From a bacterium (GTDB taxonomy: Bacteria > UBP14 > UBA6098 > B30-G16), in NCBI GenBank assembly GCA_027064665.1, contig JAMOPH010000098.1, positions 1 to 16,999 of the forward strand: 16,999 nt of DNA. The letters run 5' to 3'. Below the pieces are notes generated by a model that was given only the letters and a program-made list of their open reading frames with translations, had not been told where the DNA came from and did no database searches. Both the position numbers and the translations under genes were made by a program. How positions within the stretch are numbered: position 1 is the stretch's first letter; every line of letters starts with the position of its first letter. Below are positions 8,444 through 14,721 of the stretch, piece by piece.

Positions 8444-9052
8444 TCACTTCTTATCGGGTTTGAGTTGCATAAAGTCAACATCCACCGGGGTCAGCCGCCC
8501 AAAAATTGATACCATAACCCTGACCTTGCCCCTCTCACGGTTTATCTCGCTGACAATCCCGGTAAAATCCTTGAAGGGACCATCAATAATCCTGACCGGG
8601 TCGTTCTCAGAGAAGGGGATTTCAACTTTCTGCGCCACCTTTTCCTTGCGGGTTTTCTGCATAATGGATTCAACCTCTTCATCGGAAAGGGGCACAGGCT
8701 CCTTCCCCGAGGTGACAAAACTGGTGACACCGGGCACGCCACGGATAAAGGATTCCGTATCCCTGTCCAGTTCCATCCTTATGAGGACATAGCCGGGGAA
8801 AAACTTACGCTGGACAGTCCTGCGCTTGCCCCCACGCATCTCAATGACCTCTTCCATAGGGACAAAGACCTCAAGAATTTTATCCTGCAGTCCCTTTTCC
8901 GGCACAGTGTTCTCAATATACCTCTGGACATTCTGCTCCTGGCCGGTCAGCACATGGACCACATACCACCGGGCATTGGGGTTTTCGCGCTTTTGTTCCT
9001 TGGGTTCCTGCTGATTCTGCCCGGCAGAGTTTTTTCTTTCCTTTTCGTCCAT
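8444..9052 (-). CDS. nusG: Transcription termination/antitermination protein NusG
   Basis: General elongation factor that bridges the RNA polymerase clamp and, through its KOW domain, Rho or ribosomal S10, 202 aa. About 26 charged, Gln/Glu/Lys-rich residues precede the NGN domain, which starts at ARWYVVHVLTGQEQNVQRYI and includes RKFFPGYVLIRMEL and GVPGVTSFV. The KOW domain is at the C-terminus (DPVRIIDGPFKDFTGIVSEI, then GRLTPVDVDFMQLK). The ribosome-binding site is weak (AAGGG, about 13 nt from the ATG at 9052), in contrast with the strong sites of the ribosomal genes. secE precedes it by 31 nt. Confidence 0.98.
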   Translation of the reverse strand: MDEKERKNSAGQNQQEPKEQKRENPNARWYVVHVLTGQEQNVQRYIENTVPEKGLQDKILEVFVPMEEVIEMRGGKRRTVQRKFFPGYVLIRMELDRDTESFIRGVPGVTSFVTSGKEPVPLSDEEVESIMQKTRKEKVAQKVEIPFSENDPVRIIDGPFKDFTGIVSEINRERGKVRVMVSIFGRLTPVDVDFMQLKPDKK

Positions 9053-9083
9053 AATATTTATTACCCTTCAGTTTGCCGGGTTA

Positions 9084-9266
9084 TCACGGCATAACAAGAT
9101 AGATTAAATTTCTAAAAATCCAGTCCACAAGTCCCACATACACAGCGAGAATAATTGAAGCCGTGATAACCGCCACGGTCAGCCCCCACAGTTCCTGCTT
9201 GGAGGGCCATTTGACCTTTTTGAACTCAACCCACGATTCCTTCACAAACTGGATTATCTTCTTCAC
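9084..9266 (-). CDS. secE: Preprotein translocase subunit SecE
   Basis: Small membrane subunit that clamps SecY in the Sec translocon, 60 aa. It has the short single-span architecture found in most bacteria. An amphipathic N-terminal helix with the conserved ESWVEFKKVKWPSKQELW block is followed by one membrane segment (about residues 29-50). The start codon is GTG at 9266, supported by AAAGGAGA 6 nt upstream. It is the first protein gene of the operon, directly behind tRNA-Trp. No rpmG fits between tRNA-Trp and secE. Confidence 0.98.
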   Translation of the reverse strand: MKKIIQFVKESWVEFKKVKWPSKQELWGLTVAVITASIILAVYVGLVDWIFRNLIYLVMP

Positions 9267-9312
9267 TTATATCTCCTTTATTTCTTTTGAAAGAACAAAA
9301 ACATAAAAAGAG

Positions 9313-9385
9313 CAGGCCCGGAGGGACTTGAACCCCCAGCCCTCGGTTTTGGAGACCGATGCTCTACCACTTGAGCTACGGGCCT
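9313..9385 (-). tRNA. tRNA-Trp (anticodon CCA)
   Basis: A 73-nt cloverleaf. Acceptor arms AGGCCCG and CGGGCCT pair fully, the discriminator is G, the anticodon stem TCGGT/ACCGA encloses the CTCCAAA loop, and the T arm carries TTCAAGT. The 3' CCA is not encoded. It lies about 46 nt before secE on the same strand and about 11 nt after the predicted transcription start. It therefore heads the secE-nusG-rpl-rpo transcript. A tRNA-Trp gene in front of secE is known from several bacteria, usually behind tuf, which is absent here. Confidence 0.97.
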
Positions 9386-9402
9386 ACGCTGTCAGATTTA
9401 CA

Positions 9403-9430
9403 AGAATACCGTTCCCCAAAAATCTGTCAA
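9403..9430 (-). promoter_or_regulatory. Main promoter of the tRNA-Trp/secE-rpoC operon
   Basis: A perfect -35 TTGACA (9425-9430), a 16-bp spacer and the -10 TATTCT (9403-9408) lie 17 bp before the tRNA-Trp 5' end. Directly upstream of the -35 box are three phased A-tracts (9434-9460). I see no other equally good promoter before secE. Confidence 0.8.
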
Positions 9431-9433
9431 GAA

Positions 9434-9460
9434 TTTTTTGGGAATTTTTGCAAATTTTTT
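9434..9460 (-). promoter_or_regulatory. Phased A-tracts upstream of the operon promoter (UP-element-like)
   Basis: Runs of 6, 5 and 6 A on the coding strand (9434-9439, 9445-9449, 9455-9460) begin 11 and 10 bp apart, one helical turn each. They end 4 bp before the TTGACA box. Such tracts bend DNA and can contact the RNA polymerase alpha C-terminal domain (established); the function here is inferred. Confidence 0.6.
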
Positions 9461-9481
9461 AGAATTTCTGGGAATGAGTTT

Positions 9482-10516
9482 TCAACCCTTCGCGGGACCG
9501 GCACCCAATTCGCCGCCGTCGGCGAACTCCTCAAGAAGTTCACGGGTCTGCTCCTCCTCCTCACTGATGGGCTGGGTCTTTTTCTTGATGAACATATACA
9601 GCGCCACCAGAAGCGCCGGAATTCCCAGCCAGATGCCGAAAAATTTTAACGGTCCCATATGGAAAACCGGTTCCGGGGCGACACGGTTGGCGTTATACAC
9701 AATCACCAGCCCGGAAATCCACACGCCGAAAAAGTTAGCCAGAGGTGCGCTTGCGTGGAAAAGTTTCAGTCCTGCGGTGCGCTCCTTGGTAAAGGGCCAG
9801 AAAAGATTTCCGCCCATAAATCCGAGGCAGTCGGCGGCGACATGAGCCCAGAACGGCAACGCCACCATAAGCGCCCAATACCAGCCGAAAAGTATCCACG
9901 CCGCAATCCCAAGATAGAGCCCCAGCGTGAAACTGTGAGACCATTGCCGGTGCCACGGGATAAATATCACCTCAACCTTATCCCCCGGGCGGGGCTTGAA
10001 CTCAATGGTGGGTCCGGACAGGATGTCCACCCGGGTGAACTTGTCGTAGGTGTGGATGAGTCCGCATTCCACCTTTGCACGCCCGATGGCTTTTTCGGGC
10101 GGCGGTTCGGTGCCCTCAAGCGGCTGCTGACTTGTGGACACCACCGGACCAATCTTTACCACAACCTCGCTGTTTTCGGTGTCAAACCACAGTTCATATT
10201 TCTGCCACCTGTCCGGGGCGAGTTGAAGCGTGTGAAACCGCACATGGACACTTTTGCCCGTCCGGTGCGCCTCGTTTATAGCCTTTGCGATTGTGTCGGC
10301 AATTTTCTGCGGGTCAAGGTCATCGGGGTCGGGGTCAATGATGTAATCCTCCCGGGCGAAAAAACGGGCGAACTTGAAATCAAGTGTGTCGGGTAAAATT
10401 CCAAACGCCCCCGCCACCAGAAGGTCAAAGGCGTGCCCGTTGAGAGCACGCTCCATCGCACCGGGGATAAAGGTCGCCACCGCAACACCTATTGAAAAAT
10501 GCGCAATGCCTTTCAT
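9482..10516 (-). CDS. YdjM-family (DUF457) membrane-bound metal-dependent hydrolase-like protein
   Basis: Integral membrane protein of 344 aa. Family signatures are H6 in MKGIAHFSIG, LPDTLDF at residues 41-47, HRQWSHS at 189-195 and HVAADCLGFMGGNLFWPFTK from 225. They match the His/Asp pattern of the YdjM/DUF457 family, which is annotated as metal-dependent hydrolases with poorly known substrates. Family members are usually about 170-200 aa. Here about 140 soluble residues (50-188) separate the first and second metal motifs. The C-terminus has further membrane spans and an acidic tail. The start at 10516 is chosen because GGGAGG lies 6 nt upstream; an upstream frame extension to 10621 would run through a terminator. 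It is separated from gcvH by that terminator, and its own promoter is unclear (TTGCGC-N16-TATTTT is a weak candidate). Confidence 0.8.
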   Translation of the reverse strand: MKGIAHFSIGVAVATFIPGAMERALNGHAFDLLVAGAFGILPDTLDFKFARFFAREDYIIDPDPDDLDPQKIADTIAKAINEAHRTGKSVHVRFHTLQLAPDRWQKYELWFDTENSEVVVKIGPVVSTSQQPLEGTEPPPEKAIGRAKVECGLIHTYDKFTRVDILSGPTIEFKPRPGDKVEVIFIPWHRQWSHSFTLGLYLGIAAWILFGWYWALMVALPFWAHVAADCLGFMGGNLFWPFTKERTAGLKLFHASAPLANFFGVWISGLVIVYNANRVAPEPVFHMGPLKFFGIWLGIPALLVALYMFIKKKTQPISEEEEQTRELLEEFADGGELGAGPAKG

Positions 10517-10574
10517 CCTGCACCTCCCCCTCAAAAATACCCAAAATTCTCCCCGGCGCAACAAAAATAAAACC

Positions 10575-10609
10575 GCAAAAACAAAAAGCCCCGCCCTGAG
10601 GACGGGGCT
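10575..10609 (-). terminator. Intrinsic terminator behind gcvH
   Basis: On the minus strand AGCCCCGTCC-TCA-GGGCGGGGCT forms a 10-bp GC-rich stem (one G-T pair) and is followed by TTTTTGTTTTTG. It begins about 26 nt after the gcvH stop codon. This is the clearest terminator in the window. Confidence 0.9.
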
Positions 10610-10635
10610 GAAAAAGTCCAAGTCCGTGTATTCAC

Positions 10636-11052
10636 TTACTGAGCGTGCTCCTCAATTTCCTTCTCAAGCCACTTTATGGCATCCTCGCCCTTGAGAAGTT
10701 CGTCAAGTTCGGCGGGGTTGGAAAGTTTGACCTTGAAAAGCCAGACATCATACGGCGCCTCGTTAATCTGGGCGGGGTCATCCTCAACAACCTCGTTGAC
10801 CTCAATAATCTCTCCGCTGACAGGGGCAATCAGTTTGCCGACCCACTTTCCGGTCTCAACCGTGCCAATTCTTTCATCCTTTGTGATTTCGTCGCCCTCC
10901 TCGGGCATATCAACATAGGAAATCTCGCCGGCAAGTTTGCAGTAAAAATCGTTGAGACCAACTTCAACCACATCATCGCCAATCGGCTTGACCCAGCAGA
11001 ACTCAGGATGGTAAAGCAGGTCCTCCCTGTGCTCGTAGCCTTTGATTTCCAT
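10636..11052 (-). CDS. gcvH: GcvH-like lipoyl carrier protein (glycine cleavage H protein family)
   Basis: Lipoyl-domain protein of 138 aa, close to the usual 125-140. The lipoyl attachment lysine should be K69 in GTVETGKWVGKLIAPVSGEI, equivalent to the ESVK motif of classical H proteins. The fold signatures VEVGLNDFYCKLAGEISYV and INEAPYDVWLFKV are present. The classical TxxHEW motif near the N-terminus reads HPEFCWVK. H protein shuttles the aminomethyl group between the P, T and L proteins, but no gcvT, gcvP or lpd lies in the window, and the gene stands alone between its own promoter and terminator. It could serve a dispersed glycine cleavage system or be one of the H-like lipoate carriers found in bacteria with several gcvH copies. 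The ATG at 11052 follows AAAGGAGGAGA. Confidence 0.88.
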   Translation of the reverse strand: MEIKGYEHREDLLYHPEFCWVKPIGDDVVEVGLNDFYCKLAGEISYVDMPEEGDEITKDERIGTVETGKWVGKLIAPVSGEIIEVNEVVEDDPAQINEAPYDVWLFKVKLSNPAELDELLKGEDAIKWLEKEIEEHAQ

Positions 11053-11100
11053 CTGTCTCCTCCTTTGCGATTTAGATTACCCTAACTTAAATTTGAGAAA

Positions 11101-11128
11101 AATTTAGTCTGTCGCTCCAAATTGTCAA
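11101..11128 (-). promoter_or_regulatory. Promoter of gcvH
   Basis: TTGACA (11123-11128), a 16-bp spacer and TAAATT (11101-11106) lie about 50 bp upstream of the gcvH start. The -35 hexamer contains the TGA stop codon of the preceding GtrA-family gene, so the promoter is embedded in that gene's end. Confidence 0.7.
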
Positions 11129-11553
11129 TCAAATTTTTGAGGTTTTTTATAAGTCCAGAAATGGTTGAGCAGGAAATTCCCCGCCGAGGCAAAGCCTATA
11201 CCTATTATATTAGCCCAGAAATATGGCAACTTTGCCAGATATGTCAGCGCCAGAAAAATCGGGTAATTTATGCCAAACCCGGTGATTCCCACGGAAAGAT
11301 GATACCGCAACAGTCTTCCCCAGTATTTTCGGAACCGGCGGTCGCCCCAAGTCCAAAAGTCGTTGAGGGTGAAATTGCTCAAAATTGAGACCTCAATAGC
11401 CAAAGGGCTCGCCAGCCACAGCGGAAAACCCGCAATCTCCCGCAACAGAGCGAGCATCCCCATATTGACCAAAACCCCGCTCAAGCCCACGAGGGAAAAT
11501 CTAATCACACGGGAAAATAACCTCTCGCCGAAATCAAAACTCCCGCCTGCCAA
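11125..11553 (-). CDS. GtrA-family membrane protein
   Basis: Small polytopic membrane protein of about 142 aa, typical for the GtrA family (PF04138). It has four predicted spans: about residues 18-38 (FSLVGLSGVLVNMGMLALL), 46-64, 86-106 and 113-130. The family signatures are NFTLNDFWTWG after span 2 and GNFLLNHFWTYKK at the C-terminus. Family members are linked to lipid-linked sugar flipping or transfer in cell-surface polysaccharide synthesis; no glycosyltransferase lies next to it here. The start is uncertain. The 11553 codon is TTG and lies 20 nt inside the upstream permease gene, with GGGG about 9 nt before it; a GTG at 11508 is an alternative. The overlap suggests translational coupling. 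Confidence 0.88.
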   Translation of the reverse strand: MAGGSFDFGERLFSRVIRFSLVGLSGVLVNMGMLALLREIAGFPLWLASPLAIEVSILSNFTLNDFWTWGDRRFRKYWGRLLRYHLSVGITGFGINYPIFLALTYLAKLPYFWANIIGIGFASAGNFLLNHFWTYKKPQKFD

Positions 11554-13216
11554 TGTTTTTCAACCCCAGTTTCAGTGGAACCACCGTGGCGACAAGGTTT
11601 AGAACTATCATAGCCGCCACGGCTAAAAATATCTCCCAGCCGGAATAAGCCTTGCCAAAAGCCAGATTTGAGGTGTAGCGGTATGTGGGCAGCGCCACAA
11701 TGACCACCATAAGACCCACATACGCCAGAGACAGAAGCGCCGCAATCATCCCGCCGCCCGAGGACGCTATCCTCATAGGATTGAGTTCCTCAAAGTTGGG
11801 GAACAGTATCCCCAATCCCACATTAAGGCTGACCAGCGACACACTCATAAGCAAAATCCCCACCGCAGTAAGAACCATCATTTGCCAGCTCTGGGCGAGT
11901 ATGCCGTTGGATATAACCGCCAGCACCTCGGCGATTACGAAAAACACCAGAAATGCTATCGTGAATTTCTCCCAGAAAAGGGCGTTCACCCGCACAGGCG
12001 ACGAGATTATCGCCCAGAAACTTTTGCCCTCCATACTGATTGAGGGATACACAAACCTCACCGAAAGCGTGGCGAGGATATACCCGCAGAAGGCAAAATT
12101 CACAAATGAAATAACAGTCTGCCAGAAGAGGCTTTCCACCCGTGAGGGGACAAACCGCAGATTCGCCAGATACACCGCCACAAGCACCAGAATAACCGCA
12201 AACTGCGACCACTGATTGGGGTCCCGGATGAAAAGTTTGATGTCCTTGACCAGCATCGCCCTGACGGGTTTCTGGAACGGAGCGAAAAACCGCCACCACA
12301 ACGACCTTATAAGGGAACGCCGTTTGGTTCTTCTGGAGCCGGAAAGGGATATCGCCGCCTCAAACGCCGGGAAATAGAGATATTTCGCCACCAAATCGGT
12401 GACGAAGAAGCCAAAAACTGCGCTGGAAAGCATTGCAGAGAAGAACATCAAGGCGCTGTGCCAGTCGCCGAGGCGCATCGTCCGCAGGGATTCCGCAAAC
12501 CATATGTGCGGGAAATATGGATTTTTATAACTTCCCAACTGGCGCAGATAATAGTTCAGCACAGAAAGGTCGCCCATAACATTGAACATAATTCTGCCCG
12601 AGACATTTGTCCTCACATAGAAATACGCCACCGCCAGCGAGACAAGCACAAGAACCGCCACAGTGCGCTTAAAAGAAATTTTTTTCGCCAGAACAAACAG
12701 CACCATCGCTCCCATAGCGCCGACATACGCCGGCAGAAGCAGAAACAACAGCAAAAGCACCGCAACTATTCCGCTCTGCCAGAGGGGAAGTTTGTGCACC
12801 ACAATGTATGCCAGAGCCATCGGGAAACTGACGACGGCGGTCGCCCACGAGGAGTAGAAGAAATTGTCTAAAAAGCGAGACCAGAAAACCTGATTGTGCG
12901 CCAGCGGCGTTGACATCAGATACTCCGTCTCGGTGGAGCGGAACAGCGTGGAGATTGAACTGACCAGATTGCTTATCACAAGCATTGTGAAAAACGCCAG
13001 AAACCCCACCGAGATTATCCTGTCGGTGAGGACAAGCCCGATATCGCTGACGGTGGAAAGGTAATCAAACAGGGAGAAAAAAATCTTGTAGGCACCTCCA
13101 AAGAACAGTCCGATGACAAAAATTGCCACGATGACTTTAGCCCAGTGTTCGGCGCCGCGGCGGAGCAAAAGCCTGCGAATCAGCCGCGGCTTGATTTTGA
13201 AAAGAAGATACCACAT
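11534..13216 (-). CDS. ABC-2-type exporter permease, large putative subunit
   Basis: Polytopic membrane protein of 560 aa with about 12 hydrophobic segments in two similar halves, joined by a basic loop (SGSRRTKRRSLIRSLWWRFF, about residues 309-328). It resembles the 'putative ABC exporter' permeases of about 500-600 aa. Supporting stretches are STETEYLMSTPLAHNQVFWS in half 1 and SMEGKSFWAIISSPVRVNAL in half 2. Both give the (E)x(E)(Y/F)(L/W)xxxP(L/V) pattern of the coupling loops. Such permeases need an ATPase subunit, and none is encoded in the window. The start at 13216 (MWYLLFKIKPRL) follows GGAGAGG; the frame extends upstream into tRNA-Leu, which is not coding. Its substrate is unknown. 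It probably shares the tRNA-Leu transcript. Confidence 0.82.
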   Translation of the reverse strand: MWYLLFKIKPRLIRRLLLRRGAEHWAKVIVAIFVIGLFFGGAYKIFFSLFDYLSTVSDIGLVLTDRIISVGFLAFFTMLVISNLVSSISTLFRSTETEYLMSTPLAHNQVFWSRFLDNFFYSSWATAVVSFPMALAYIVVHKLPLWQSGIVAVLLLLFLLLPAYVGAMGAMVLFVLAKKISFKRTVAVLVLVSLAVAYFYVRTNVSGRIMFNVMGDLSVLNYYLRQLGSYKNPYFPHIWFAESLRTMRLGDWHSALMFFSAMLSSAVFGFFVTDLVAKYLYFPAFEAAISLSGSRRTKRRSLIRSLWWRFFAPFQKPVRAMLVKDIKLFIRDPNQWSQFAVILVLVAVYLANLRFVPSRVESLFWQTVISFVNFAFCGYILATLSVRFVYPSISMEGKSFWAIISSPVRVNALFWEKFTIAFLVFFVIAEVLAVISNGILAQSWQMMVLTAVGILLMSVSLVSLNVGLGILFPNFEELNPMRIASSGGGMIAALLSLAYVGLMVVIVALPTYRYTSNLAFGKAYSGWEIFLAVAAMIVLNLVATVVPLKLGLKNIGRREF

Positions 13217-13234
13217 ATCCTCTCCGGGAAATGG

Positions 13235-13316
13235 TGCGGGAGGTGGGATTTGAACCCACACGGGATACCCCACTGGATCCTAAGTCCAGCGCGTCTGCCA
13301 GTTCCGCCACTCCCGC
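13235..13316 (-). tRNA. tRNA-Leu (anticodon TAG)
   Basis: An 82-nt class II tRNA. Acceptor GCGGGAG/CTCCCGC with discriminator A, anticodon arm CTGGA-CTTAGGA-TCCAG, a long variable arm (TGGGGTATCCCGT region) and T loop TTCAAAT. CCA is not encoded. The permease gene starts 18 nt after its 3' end, so the two are probably co-transcribed. Confidence 0.97.
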
Positions 13317-13327
13317 TGACTCTGATA

Positions 13328-13355
13328 AAAGTATTGCTCCGCACACCAGTGTCAA
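13328..13355 (-). promoter_or_regulatory. Promoter of tRNA-Leu
   Basis: TTGACA (13350-13355), a 16-bp spacer and TACTTT (13328-13333) lie 12 bp before the tRNA-Leu 5' end. The layout matches the tRNA-Trp and tRNA-Gly promoters in the window. Confidence 0.75.
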
Positions 13356-13358
13356 GGT

Positions 13359-13395
13359 GTAAAATTGTTATACGCACTGTGATAAACTATTTTAC
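13359..13395. promoter_or_regulatory. Imperfect palindrome between divergent tRNA-Leu and deoB promoters
   Basis: Perfect 7-bp arms GTAAAAT and ATTTTAC are extended inward by GTTAT and ATAAAC with one indel. The element covers the proposed deoB promoter and abuts the -35 box of tRNA-Leu, a position that suits an operator. The binding protein is unknown. Confidence 0.4.
13365..13393 (+). promoter_or_regulatory. Candidate promoter of deoB
   Basis: TTGTTA (13365-13370), a 17-bp spacer and TATTTT (13388-13393) would start transcription about 40 nt before the deoB ATG. The boxes are only moderate matches. Confidence 0.45.
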
Positions 13396-13441
13396 GGAAT
13401 GAGTTAAATTAGTTATCTTTCCCAAAAAATTGGGGGTGAGT

Positions 13442-14605
13442 ATGCGGGCAGTGATAATTGTGCTTGATGGTGTGGGTATAGGTCACGCGCCGGATGCCGA
13501 AAAATACGGCGATCTGGGCGCGCAGACAATCCAGCACATCGCCGAAAAACTGGGGGGAATTTTCCTGCGCAATATGTGGCGTCTGGGACTGGCGAACATT
13601 TTTCCTATTGAGGGGATGAGCCGCAATCCTGCGCCGGTGGGGGCTTACGCCCATATGGTTGAGCAGTCCGCGGGGAAAGATTCCACCTCGGGGCACTGGG
13701 AACTCGGCGGACTTATCGTGGAAAAGCCGTTCCCCACATATCCCAACGGCTTTCCGCCGGAGATTATTGAGGAGTTTGAGCGGCGAATCGGCAGGAAGGT
13801 TCTGGGCAACAAGCCCGCCTCCGGCACGGTGATAATTCAGGAGTTGGGCGAAAAACACCTGAAAACCGGCTACCCGATAGTTTACACCTCGGCGGACAGC
13901 GTGTTTCAGATTGCCGCCCACGAGGAAATTGTCCCGGTGGAGCAACTTTACGAATGGTGCCGAATCGCGCGGGAAATTCTGACCGGCGAACACGCGGTGG
14001 CAAGGGTCATCGCTCGCCCGTTTGTGGGCAAACCCGGAAATTTTGTCCGCACGCCGCGCAGACACGACTTTTCTCTCCCGCCCTTTGACAAAACTGTGCT
14101 TGACCTCGCCAAGGACAGCGGCTACCCGGTGGTGGCGGTGGGCAAAATCTACGACCTGTATGCCGGACAGGGGATAACCCAGCATTTTTCCACCACCGAC
14201 AACACCGACGGAATCCACAGGACAATTGAGCAGATTCGCGACAGAAAGGACGGGATTTTGATGACAAATCTGGTGGATTTTGATATGAAATACGGTCATC
14301 GGCGGAATGTGGTTGGATTTGCGGCGGCGCTTCGCGAGTTTGATGATGCCCTGCCCGAAATCACAGAATCCCTTGCCCCGGACGATATTCTGTTCATCAC
14401 CGCGGACCACGGCAACGACCCCACTCACCGCGGAACTGACCACACCCGCGAACAGGTCCCGCTTTTGGTGTATGGCAAATCAATCAAACCGGTGGATTTG
14501 GGCGAGCGGAAGACCTTTGCGGATCTGGGCGCCACGGTGGCAGAAATTCTGGGCACGCCTCCAACCAAAAACGGCACGAGTTTCGCCGCAGAAATTTTGG
14601 GATAA
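13442..14605 (+). CDS. deoB: Phosphopentomutase
   Basis: Interconverts ribose-1-phosphate (or deoxyribose-1-phosphate) and the 5-phosphate, linking nucleoside salvage to the pentose phosphate pathway; cytosolic and manganese-dependent. The 387 aa match the family length. Alkaline-phosphatase-superfamily metal motifs are present: LDGVGIG with D9, MTNLVDFDMKYGHRRN, and ITADHGNDPTHRGTDHTREQ near the C-terminus. The active-site segment GKDSTSGHWELGG (about residues 79-91) carries the Ser/Thr group that is phosphorylated. The ATG at 13442 is preferred because GGGGG lies 5 nt before it; in-frame TTG and GTG codons lie 12 and 6 nt upstream inside that site. No other nucleoside-catabolism gene is adjacent. 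It is transcribed divergently from tRNA-Leu. Confidence 0.96.
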   Translation: MRAVIIVLDGVGIGHAPDAEKYGDLGAQTIQHIAEKLGGIFLRNMWRLGLANIFPIEGMSRNPAPVGAYAHMVEQSAGKDSTSGHWELGGLIVEKPFPTYPNGFPPEIIEEFERRIGRKVLGNKPASGTVIIQELGEKHLKTGYPIVYTSADSVFQIAAHEEIVPVEQLYEWCRIAREILTGEHAVARVIARPFVGKPGNFVRTPRRHDFSLPPFDKTVLDLAKDSGYPVVAVGKIYDLYAGQGITQHFSTTDNTDGIHRTIEQIRDRKDGILMTNLVDFDMKYGHRRNVVGFAAALREFDDALPEITESLAPDDILFITADHGNDPTHRGTDHTREQVPLLVYGKSIKPVDLGERKTFADLGATVAEILGTPPTKNGTSFAAEILG

Positions 14606-14619
14606 CTCCGAACTCGGCA

Positions 14620-14703
14620 ATGGCGGAAAAATCTCAAAAAATTCCCCTGCGCCAGCGGGCATACCGGATAATTTTTGAATCCGACACCCCCGCCGGCAAT
14701 TTG
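14620..14703 (+). pseudogene. N-terminal remnant resembling an ion transport (potassium channel) protein
   Basis: Beginning 14 nt behind deoB, an ATG opens MAEKSQKIPLRQRAYRIIFE and then SDTPAGN. The stretch LRQRAYRIIFESDTPAG closely resembles the opening of bacterial six-span voltage-gated-type channels (typically L-R-x-R-x-x-x-I-I-F-E-x-D-T-P-A-G, directly before the first membrane segment). After about 27 codons the frame runs into the antisense of the neighbouring hydrolase and shows no membrane segment, so the rest of the gene is missing. There is no clear ribosome-binding site. It is probably a truncated former downstream partner of deoB. The resemblance is from memory of the family, not from a search. 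Confidence 0.5.
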
Positions 14704-14721
14704 GGGCAATTGTGCGGACGC

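Noticed and set aside
10517..10621. N-terminal extension of the YdjM-family gene by 35 codons
   Set aside because: It would translate through the intrinsic terminator at 10575-10609. The ATG at 10516 has a good ribosome-binding site and begins with the conserved MKGIAHFSIG.
13217..13273. Upstream GTG start of the ABC permease
   Set aside because: The extra 19 codons lie in and just behind tRNA-Leu. The ATG at 13216 follows GGAGAGG and begins a typical basic/hydrophobic N-terminus.
13409..14443. A 344-codon open frame on the minus strand opposite deoB
   Set aside because: It lies wholly antisense to an unmistakable phosphopentomutase. Its translation has no domain pattern and is basic and low in structure, as expected of a shadow frame.
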